NCBI GenBank assembly: GCA_021292105.1
Contig: CM037870.1
Location: forward strand, 47,918,508-47,982,507
From: Anadara kagoshimensis
Taxonomy: Eukaryota; Mollusca; Bivalvia; Arcoida; Arcidae
DNA: 64,000 nt
Direction of reading: 5' to 3'
A program made the translations under genes and the position numbers. Of this stretch, positions 25,101-37,100 are shown in pieces; the first letter of the stretch is position 1, and each line of letters starts with the position of its first letter. Below the pieces are notes generated by a model. It was not told where the DNA came from and searched no databases. It saw only the letters and a program-made list of their open reading frames with translations.

Positions 25101-28100
25101 TCTTGCATGTACTAAACTTGGCTCAAATTGACCTCAATATTTTCAAAGGAAAGAAGAAATATAGAATGCTAAGTCTTAGTGGGGAAAAGGTATCTGTATA
25201 TGTTAACGTCTATATGTCATAACTGAACTATGTTGGTCAATGAAGTTATACAATGTATTGGCCATTTACAGTATGAAAAATTTATAGTCATATATTTCCA
25301 CAACTTGGGTTAAGACAAACTCTTGGTCATAGGCTGTATAAACTTGGTCTATTAGTTACTTATTTTGGTTTTAGATATTGTTACTTTTTGCTTTTTTAAA
25401 ACCTACTTTTTGCTTTGTTGAAACTTGAATAGGCTACACTTTTTAGTTTCTGGTCAGCATTATACTGCACTTTTTAGTAAGAGATAAAATTTATAATTAT
25501 AATTAATTTTTTGCATTTCCAGACATTTAGAAGTTAAAAGTATTAGTATATCCCAGTCTGTAGACTGTCCACTTACAAAAAATGAAACCGTTACCATGGC
25601 AGCAGGTTTGACGAGCAGGAATGGCAACGGTCACGGTGAAATATCAGTGTCAACTAAAACAACAAGAGGAATGAATAATAAAGGATGGGCAGAGGTATGC
25701 TTACTTCAATAGTAAATAACAGTAATGTTTGTTTTAGTTCATATGTGTGAAGTTAAAGGTCGTCCACGATCTGATGGCAGAGTATACAATAAGTCTGTTT
25801 TCATATTAGGGTAATTTTAACGAATGAAGCATGTGCTTTCATGATAAAACACATATGCCGGTACTTTACTTACACCTATATATGCGTTATTTAAAGTTGT
25901 TCATGTTTACAAACATTCTGCCATTAGATCATGGACAGACTACATGTATAACTGGTCATTATATTTACATGATTTGTAGTAATTGTTTCATTGGTCTCAT
26001 ATGACAGAATGTTGTCCATTTGAATGAACAGCGGTTATTTTATTTTTTCGTCTTTATGGATTACGAATGGAAATGAATGAAACAGACCTGGGCTGAGTAA
26101 CTTGAATATTTATGATGCCCAGTAATTCATGCTATATTCATCATCAATAAATGTTTGGACACCAGGGTTTCAGATTTTAGTACAACATACATGTAAGATT
26201 AGGGGTGCAACCATTCAACCATCTCAAGACTCGATTCAGTCCTCAATTCTTGACCTGCATTTGAATTAATTTCAGTTCTCAATTCTTGACCTGCATTTGG
26301 ATTAATTTTGATTCAATTTGATTTTACTCAAAAATCTTATCTGACAATTAATTTAACCTTCTTGGAGCAAAAAAAAAATTGTTTTGGAAAAAAAGGAGTA
26401 TATATACAATATGGATATACCGTATATTCTCGCCGAAAACCCACACTTTTTTGACAAAAATAAAAAATTTGAGAAGGGGGGTGCGGGTTATTCGTGCAGT
26501 TTTATAAAAATTGACGATCTAGCGTGAAATCAGTTGAATTTTGCATGTGCTCAGCAAGTCTGTGTACTGAAAATGGGATAAAATTGTCATCACAACCGAT
26601 GTTGGCCAATATTTTTATTATTTAATGTTATGTAGATATTATTTTTTACATGTATGGATACAAACGATAAAGATAGCATGAATAAAACATGTACTTTTTG
26701 ACTCCCGATCGTGAGATCAGGCAATACACATCTTGTTGTCACCGACAAAGGAAGTCAAAGTTTGATCATGCGCAAAGGTTGTGTTATGTATTTCATTGTT
26801 TATACGGGGGTCGGTTATAGCGTTTTTAGACTAATCAGTAATGTTTCAGATTTTACAATACTGGGCTTTCTATTTTATGTTAAAGTTGACGATCTATCGA
26901 CATGTGGTTTTGCATTCGAGAGTATTGGTCAATAACTAGGATGGCGTCTTGTTGAATGAAAATTCGTATAGGATTGAAATCTAAACATGTCGTTGGAATT
27001 GCAAATTAAATTTTATTAATATTCCGATAAGCGATTGTCGAATCCTGGTATTTTTACTTAAAACAGACAGATACGAAAGCGCCGTGTGACCTCTGACCTC
27101 TGTCATAGAAATATATAAGTAGTGTTTGTAATGGCGGCGCTTTCATCTGCTACGTATAAACACAGGTACCGGTAATCATGGATGATTATATCAATGGCTA
27201 AGGAATCGGGAATGGCTTCAATTGTTAAATAAACAAGAGACACGCCAGGTGTTACCGGGAAGACTTGATTAAAGTTAATTACAGGTGACCAGGTATTTAC
27301 TTCTTTGCCGACGGCTATTCTGTTACATGTGATAACTTGAAAATGAGACTCATACTTACCTTAGTCAAATTATTTCAAAGACTTTATTGGTCAAACTGAA
27401 TACAAAAAATATCACAAATAATAAAAATACAATAAAGAGTAAAATTTCAACTTGAAAATTACCGTAACTTCCGGTTTGTCGATCTTCTAAAATGCCTTGA
27501 AAATTTGAGTCAGATTTTCAAATTTTTTCTGGGAGCAGGTTATATCCTGCGAATACAAATGTTCCTGGGATTTTTAGGGTGAAATAGGGGTGCGGGTTAT
27601 GCCCCAGGGCGGGTATTAGGCGAGTATATACGGTATTGCTGGCAGCATTGGCAAAATCTGAAAGAAATGAATCGAGAATCAAAACAAGGAGTCTGAATCA
27701 CAGTTCAACATAATCATAAGTAATCATTTCACTCGTATGCATGATGTATATAAGAAATAAAGTAGTTTTCCATGGTCTTCATGAACTTGTCAGGTGGGCT
27801 TCAAATATGCGAAAAAAACAAAAAACAAAAACAATAATTTATAACATTTTACACTCTGCCAATAACATTTTACAATGATTTACAACATTTTGACTTCAGC
27901 TTGACATCAGTGTTGGCAGTGGTTTGACAGGAGGTGCAAAAATATATAGGAATATTAACAAAAGATGGTAATGTATAAATATATTATTGTACAGTATATT
28001 ACCTAAAATTGTCCAAAAATTAGTGATACACTGTATCTGAGTTTGAGATAACCAGATTTATTTTGGTTAAATAAAGCGCAATTTGTTCCAGACATTTTTG

Positions 28101-31100
28101 AAAAGTTGGACTTATCCAGAAGTTTGAGAGATTATGAGATTCAACTGTAATTATAGCACTTCAGTCAGTTTATCAGTGTTTTCTCTAGAGTGTGTTTCTT
28201 GTATTTTTGACGCAAGCATTTTTACAAATTGAAATCAGTTACTTTGTTTTTGAAAAAAGATAACAAAATAATACCTTGTGTTCTTTGATTCTTTCAATAC
28301 TTTCTTTGTTATTGTAATTTTTTGTATGACGTTTGATTTTGTAGCTATTGTATGCTTGGTTTTGGAGGTCTGCTCACTAATAAACCATTTTGTTATTGTA
28401 GTAAGTATAATTTTGCTATTCTGTAGGCCACAACCAGGAGGGTTTTGTGAATTATTTACACCTCATGGTATTGATATGATGATATCATTAGCTCTAACTG
28501 GCCATAGCCAGCTGAGATTATGGCATGGTGAAATGTGCATCCATGTGTATATCTATTTGTAAATATTAAGTCCTCTCTTTCAAACAGTTTGGTGAGGAAG
28601 GTCTTTCTTACATGGCCATCTGAAATCCTACATTCCCACCAGTACCAAAACAAAACAAATAGATAAAATGTTAAAGATTTACATGTATATATGAAATGAC
28701 ATACTATGAAATCATCAATTTTCGTGGTGTCCAATTTTGGTGGTTCTAAGAAAAAATATTATTTTGTGGGGGATGAATATGTGTTTTTTTCCGAAAACAT
28801 CTTTGTGTATCTCGTAATTTCCCATTATTTTATGCGCACCTAATTGCCTATTTTAAAGAGTGACGATCTGAGTATCGACTCACGATAGTATTGAAAGTAG
28901 ATTATAAACATTTAATATACCAGCATATAATTGGTTTTTCCAAGGAATTTTTAATTGACCCATATATGGCAAGTAAACTGACAAACTTTCTCTCAAAAGT
29001 ATCTTCCCAAGCTGGTTTTAAAGCAAGTAGGTGCTTTGATTTGTAAGCATTCATTGTAGACTATTCTGCCATTAATTGATTCCCCCAAACTGGTGTTAGA
29101 CCCATTAGATTTAATGGAGTTTGTCAGAGTACCAGGTGATCAATACCTCTTTGTTACCTACGTTTGTGCAGAACGTTTTGGAAATTGTTTATGTCAAAAT
29201 TTCAAGGAAACAAGTCATTTTTATGGTCTTCAGTGATTTTTCTTCTGTCATTACTTCGATACAGAAAACTTGAATACCCTGATAACTTATATTACAAAAA
29301 TCAATACATGTACTGAAAGATATTTCTTTGTTACCTATGCTTATTCTGTATTATCAGACCGCTATGATAGCTCAGTTGGTAGAGTACTCGCTTAATACAT
29401 GTATGTTATGAGAAGCCGGGTCTGACAAAACCTTGAAAATAGGTAGTGACTGTTCTTTTGCCAAGCACTCTGCATTTAGAAATGAAAGTCACCAGGTCCT
29501 TTCGAGGAGACCTGTTCCATGTCACAGTAGACATGGCATTTTAGAGAACCCTCCTTGGATATTACACTGCAAAGGTAAAAAATCTGCTACTTTTCCTATA
29601 GCTTGTGTTGTTTCGATATAAATGAAATATTCTTGACTTGAAAGTACATCCTCAATCAATCAATCTGTAAATAGTCTCGAGATGTTTTAAATTTTGTTCT
29701 AGGTTTAACTTACCAGTTAAGTAAGCACATGACGTATCGAGTCACTTGTTGTCCATTCGGTTCACAATATGGAGTACCAGTTTTTATTAGAAACAACTTT
29801 ATATACTCCTCAGAAAAGAGTTTTGCTTCAATTGGCATACAGGTATGAACTTAAAACATTGTATAGATTGTCATATGCTTCATACAATTATTTTATATCA
29901 TGTATCACAATTGACAATCATGTGACTATTTTTATCACACCCCAATACTTGCTTCAAAGGTAATTATTGAAAATATTATAGCCTATGGAAGATGTACATG
30001 TATATGTGCATTTAATTTCCTTGTGAAATGACAACATTCTGTAGTTTCTGCAAACAAGGAGTTAACATAAGCAGGGTCCAGTAGCCCAGGATCTCTAAAA
30101 TTAAATCTAGGCCCCTAAATTTTACACATTTTAGTTATTTAATACTATTACAACTTTCTTTCTGAAGTGAGTTGGGCCCCAGACTCAAAATAGTTTAGCT
30201 TTATCCCTGCAAACAATGTTTTGAGCGAATTAGATATCCTGTTGATTGAAACATGATCAAACATTGTCACAGTGTTTCTAGGGGAATTATCCGTAAACCA
30301 AAACCTTGTCGATTCCATTAAAATCTTCTGTCTAGAAGCTAGTTTATGGTTTATTCAGGTTCTACTATGCAGTCCAATCTGCCTTAAAGGACATCTTTCT
30401 ATAAGAGTCACCTGCTTATAAAGGTCACTTTTACTGGTTCCCTTAGGTGCCCTTTATAGACAAGTTTGATAGTATATAGGCCACTTTTATGGCCTTTATA
30501 GACAAGTTTGACTGTATATAGGCCACTTTTACTGGTTCCCTTGGATGGCCTTTATAGACAAGTTTGATAGTATATAGGCCACTTTTACTGGTTCCCTTGG
30601 ATGGCCTTTATAGACAAGTTTGACTATTACAATTACTTATAACTATAACATGTAAACATTGTTGTAATATATTTATTTACAGCTTGGTATTCCTGTCATG
30701 TACATTAGTGCATCATATACAAGAAGATTTGTGGAAGACGAAAGTAAACTAAAAGTAGCAGTGAAGTATGTTTAACTTATCTTATATGAAATAAATTAAC
30801 AATGATTTATTGTCACTTGTTGGTGATGATTTGTTATCAAGTGTTGAATTTCTCAAATTTTATGCTAAAAAGATGTAATAGTGGAATGTTTAATCAATCC
30901 TAAAATATCTCATTGTTGTTGGCGAGAACTTGGTTGACTAAAAGAAAGACATTTTTAAATATCTCAAGTTACAAAGATTCAAAATTATAGGTGATTAGTT
31001 GTATTTTTCAAAAACTACCTTTTGCCTTTTAAAATGGAAAAAATATTAAGTTTTGAAATCTGAAATATAGCAAACTTGTTTATGACATGTTGGTAATAGC

Positions 31101-34100
31101 TTGAGTCCTTATTTCCATGACATTGTGTTGTGACAATATCTAAAATTTTGTAAATAAGGACAACTAAATTAAATTTGCTGGTGTATTGCTTATTTTGGGA
31201 ATTTTAGTGGTCAAAATGGGAAATGTTAGTCATTTTCCCATGGTAAACTACCTTTATTTGGTACTAATTTTAAGCAGACAAAAACCACTAAATTAGATAA
31301 TACTTTTTTGGTAAAAACAGATCAGAAACAGATACTTTATATCTTATAGACCACATAAACTTATGTCTGAATTTATACTTTGTTTAGAGAGTTCCAATGA
31401 CTAAGTGGTCTAAAGCATGTACTTACAGACCACAGAGCCTTTCGCCACCTAGGTTCAAATCCAACCGGGGCAAATCGTTTGTAAGCTCATTTGCCAGAGA
31501 GTGATGATTTTCTCTCAGTACTCTGGTTTCCCCAACTATCCCGGAACTGACAGCCACATTATAAGTGAAAAAATTTTGACTGGGATATTTAATACAATTA
31601 TTCCGCTCCTTTGGGGGTAGTAGAAAAATAGTAATTTTTTAGTAAAAACAAACGATAAATTGCTCATGGTTTGTGACACCTTTGCAACCAACAAGTTTCT
31701 TATTTAATTATAGTTGATTTTATCAGAACATATATTTTGATTATGCCACTACGGTGGCTCAGTTGGTAAAGTGCTCTCTTCTTATGTGAGAATACATGGA
31801 TTCAAACTCCACCTGAGGTCTGACCAAGACTTGAAAAAGATGATGACTGTTCTTTTGCCAAACAATCACCATTTAGAAACAAAAGTCACAGGGTCCTTCA
31901 GAAGAAACCGTAAAAACTGAGACCTTGTGTCATGGCAGGCGTGGCACATTAAAGAGCCCTCCCTGCTGCCCTGAATACAATGCAAAGGTTTAAATTTCTT
32001 AACTACAGCCTCTGAATATAAGTGAAATATTCTTGACTGGGGCGTAAAACCTTATTCAATCAATCTTTACAGAAAAAGACTTAATCCAATTATTTTTATT
32101 CTATGTTTATAGATATGGTACTATGATGGCATCAGTAGAATGTGAATGTGAAAAGAGGATAACAAAGTTTAGTACGCTTGCTGCAAGCATGAGTATAGGG
32201 GTGCCACTAGGAGTCGTCCTGAAAATAAGGTAGGTCATGTATAATTTGAAAATAAAGTAGGTCATGTATAGATTGGAAATAAAGTAGGTCATTTATAGAT
32301 TGAAAATAAAGTAGATTGTGTATAGATTGAAAATAAAGTAGGTCATGTATAGATTGAAAATAAAGTAGGTCGTTAATAGATTGAAATTAAAGTAGGTCAT
32401 GTATTGATTGAAAATAAAGTAGGTCATGTATTGATTGAAGATATAAGTCGTTTATAGATTGAAATTAAAGTAGGTCATGAACATTATATTGCCCGGTTAC
32501 TCTAGTATTGACAGTAAACAGCTTTATGATTTCAGCAGTAAAAAAGATAAAAGATATTATTATTTTTCTTTTACTTAAACTATTAAAAAATCTCATGGTG
32601 CTCAAAATACTGGTACTATGAAACAAAAAAAGTTGTCAAAATACTGAATGAACTTGTCAATTCATTGAAAAAGTAATATAATACATGTATTTGGTTTTAG
32701 AAGTTAATTACAAGCACATCTTTATAAGCGAAGTAGGCAGTCATTGTTTTAAAATGAGTTTCCCACTGATAGTTTCAGTTAGATATTGTCTAATTTTGAT
32801 GTTATTTTTTGTCTTGTTTGATTTTACATTTTTACATTGGAGATGACCTTTCTCTAAAAGTCAAGACATTTTCACAGATCTGAAATTTAATTCTTCTCTC
32901 ATCTTTTGATTTATTGAAATAAATTCAAACATTGATTGTTTTTGTATTTTTTATCAACTTGTTTATTTTCATGTCAAAAGTTATGGTTTTTGTACGGCGT
33001 TTCACGATAGTGAACGCGTACTTTGCTATCGCTTTCTTCCAAGATATCGGGCTTCTTTGCTATGAAATTATAAGATATGAGTACACATGGAAATAATGCG
33101 TCTGGTAAATGAGAGTGAAAGAAATATATCTGTTTTATCGTGAGATATGTATTCTGAGACGGGTAATGCATTTGGTTACATATGCACATTTGGAATAAAT
33201 TTTCGGAATACATTTTGGAATCTAGTAAAATATTGCAACGGGATGCATCCAATAATTTCTGCAATTTGGCGAACTGATCTCGTGTTTACAATAAAAAATA
33301 GTCCGAGAAGTTTGCGTCCTACAATGCACGGTAAAATCATAACTTTTTATGAATAAATAGCAATGGCAGGTTGATTTACTAGTAATTAATTCTTCATGAA
33401 ATCTACGGTACTTTAAATTTAGTTTGAAGGGTATGATAACGTATTTTGATGTTGAGGCAATTGTGTCATATTTAAAACTGTTTATCGATTAGATTTCACT
33501 TTCGTGAAAGGGAGATAATTCGTACAGTGTTGTGTGCAAATGACCACATGTGGATTTTAAATACTTCACCATTAACAGGAAATGGGAATATTGTGAGTGA
33601 TAATCAGCTGTTTATTTAAACCCAGATTTAACAGCAAATGATCCAGTTACATACAACCGCTAGACTGTACCTCCTCATAGCGACGGTAGGGTCTGCAAAA
33701 CACTACTTTCTCTCTATCCGAAATGACAAAACGATCGGGTACGACTTTATTAAATTTTAATTACTGATTGTCTTTTTCATATATTTATGAAATTATTATT
33801 TCATTTAAGGATTGAATGTCACTTTGAATGCTGTCATCGAGGTATGACTGCATCAGCTCACGTTCAAAGTAAATGAATCGCGAAGCGATTCATGTTAACT
33901 TTGAACGTGAGCTGATGCAGTCATACCTCGATGACAGCATTCAAAGTGACATTCAATCCTTATGTTTACATTATTTTTACCCACAAAAAGGTATTATTAA
34001 TTTTCCGAAAGTCGGTGTATTAATGTGGTTGAAACACTTAAAGCGAGATAACTCTTATTGTAGAACCATATTAAGAGAACAGCCATGTTGATTTGTCTTG

Positions 34101-37100
34101 TTGCTTGGCGATCGTAAAATATAGTTCCGTAAAACAGTTTTGAAAATTAAATTCTATTTCTCCTTTTTTCACTAAACAATAATCTGTTTGGTAAGATATT
34201 ACTATGAATATAATTATTTAGTCGAATAACAAACAGTTGTCTCTAATTTAAATGTGGTGTCCTCGGACTCACTAATTTTTTCACTTTGTATCTTTATAGG
34301 CCATGGGAAATGGTCATTAATCATTAAAAAATTATTTTGATATAAAAAGACAACAAATATCGGTTTTTATTATTCTTTTTTATTTTCAAATCATTTTTAA
34401 AATTGGTGCAGTATGACAAATTTTTTGTTGTCGTTGTTTCTACGTTTGTTACCGCTCGTAAAAAGCGTCCCTGCAGTCATTTATGAATGAACCGGCAGGA
34501 AATTATGAATGAATAAGTAGTTCCTTGGTGGTATGTATTCCTCCGCTGTACATCGAAAGCGGATTGGCTGAAGATATTAACTGACGTATCGCTTTACACA
34601 GAGCGTGCGACACACTGCTGTCATCGAAAAATTAACGCAATGGTTCCAAAGAGATTCAAATAAGGCAATGCATTTGTAATGTAAACATACCATTTAATTT
34701 AGCAATACATGATTTGGTACATTGTTTCTTTTTCCAAAAAACATCCGTCGGACTATGCATAGATCGAACCCCCCACCCCCCACCCACCCCACCCCACCCC
34801 CCACCCAACCCGAATTTTCGGTTATATTCTGTCTTGCCACAACACCATTTTCCCAACTACAACAGCACGGCAGTGCTATGTTTGATAAATAAATAAAAAA
34901 AAATTCATTTATGATTAAGTGTAAAATTTTATTGGCAAGTTTTCTCAGATGTCTCTCTATTAAGAAAAGATGATTGTGGTATGAAATTTCAGAGGTATAT
35001 ATGCTGTACCACATAATTAGTATCCTTATTGTTTGTGCAGGATGTTTTGGAAAATGTGAATTCCAGGAATAACATTGTTTTAAAGAAAAACATGAACTGA
35101 TATGATTCCATATCTAATGGAAGTAATTTTTCCACTAAAACTTTAGGGGTATCTTGTGGTACAGTGGCAACACCCCCCCCCCCCCCCCCACCACCACCAC
35201 CATCTGATTATTTTTAATATCAGGATCAATATTGTATTTTCAGATTAGTCAGAGGTCAACAAGTATTTCTAATGCCAATCCATCTATCAGAGGAAATTTT
35301 ACCAGCTTCAATATTGTACGGAACAGTTGTACCTATGGTTTTTTATTCTGCTATAAAAAAGTTTGTTGTTGATCCATATGTAAAGAAGAAACAAGAAGAG
35401 TAAGTTTATTTTCATACCCCACCACAGATAGTTGGGACTTATAAATGTCCTTGAGTCATTGTTTGATTTACTTAAATTACCCTAATGGTTGACCTGGTGT
35501 CAGTTAGAATTTCAGTATTGGTTCATGACCAGTGGAATTCTCCTTTGTAATTGACTAGTGTCCATCTGAGTTGTCCTAATGGTTGAACTGGTGTTAATTA
35601 GAATTTCAGTATTGGTTTATGACCAGTGGAATTCTCCTTTGTAATTAACTAGTGTCCATCTGAATTGTCCTAATGGTTGGCCTGGTGTCAATTAGAATTT
35701 CAGTATTGGTTCATGACCAGTAGAATTTTCTTTTGTAATTGACTAGTGTCCCCTAATGGTTGACCTGGTGTCAATTAGAATTTCAGTATTGGTTCATGAC
35801 CAGTGGAATTCTCCTTTGTAATTGACTAGTGTCCCCTAATGGTTGACCCGGTGTCAATTAGAATTTCAGTATTGGTTCATGACCAGTGGAATTCTTCTTT
35901 GTAATTGACTAGTGTCCCCTAATGGTTGACCTGGTGTCAATTAGAATTTCAGTATTGGTTCATGACCAGTGGAATTTTCTTTTGTAATTGACTAGTGTCC
36001 CCTAATGGTTGACCTGGTGTCAATAAGAATTTCAGTATTGGTTCATGACCAGTGGAATTCTCCTTTATAATTGACTAGTGTCCCCTAATGGTTGACCTGG
36101 TGTCAATTAGAATTTCAGTATTGGTTTATGACCAGTGGAATTCTCCTTTGTAATTGACTAGTGTCCATCTGAATTGTCCTAATGGTTGAACTGGTGTTAA
36201 TAAGAATTTCAGTATTGGTTCATGACCAGTAGAATTTTCTTTTGTAATTGACTAGTGTCCCCTAATGGTTGAACTGGTGTTAATAAGAATTTCAGTATTG
36301 GTTCATGACCAGTAGAATTTTCCTTTATAATTGACTAGTGTCCCCTAATGGTTGACCTGGTGTCAATTAGAATTTCAGTATTGGTTCATGATAAGTGGAA
36401 TTCTTCTTTGTAATTGACTAGTGTCCATCAGAATTCCCCTAATGATGGATTTGGTTTTGTATCAAATGGGGATGGGCTTACATGATACTTAAACAGGAAT
36501 AAAAAAGCACTAATCTGATGACACATGCAGTCCTATTCTACTTACATTACTATGTCATTCTAAAGGTCACCTGTCTAAACAGATCAGTTTTTAAGATAAC
36601 AGACTTCTTTGTTATTCAACTTTTAATCTATGGGTACTTTTGTATTTTTTATTTAGAAATACAGAAAGGAAAAAAGAAGAAATGGCAGAGAGACTTTCAG
36701 AAAAGAGGAAACAGGCAGAAACAGCAGTAAGTACTCTTAAGATTTTATGTAAATTTAATTTTTCTGATCTTAGTATGATGACCTGTTGGAAACAATATTT
36801 AACTTTTTGTTCTGTTTGTTGATAATAGACTAGATGATACATGTATGTAGCAGTAAATGAGCTACACCGTTCTCTTGACAGCTCTTGGATTTGGCATTCC
36901 ATTATTGTTGCATTGCTTGATTGAGGTGAACTCTAAATAATCAAACATCTATAAGAAAAAAATAAGAAAAACAAAAAAGCTTATATTCCAATGTATAGTG
37001 TACCTCTGTGACATGTTTGTCAGTTAGTTTGATGTGCTGATCTCACTTCAATTTTATTTAGATAATGCAATAATAGCCTCTACAGTTTAAGATCATGTAT

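Noticed and set aside
34656..35014. Reverse-strand Gly/Trp-rich frames
   Set aside because: Produced by the (CCCCA)n tract on the opposite strand.
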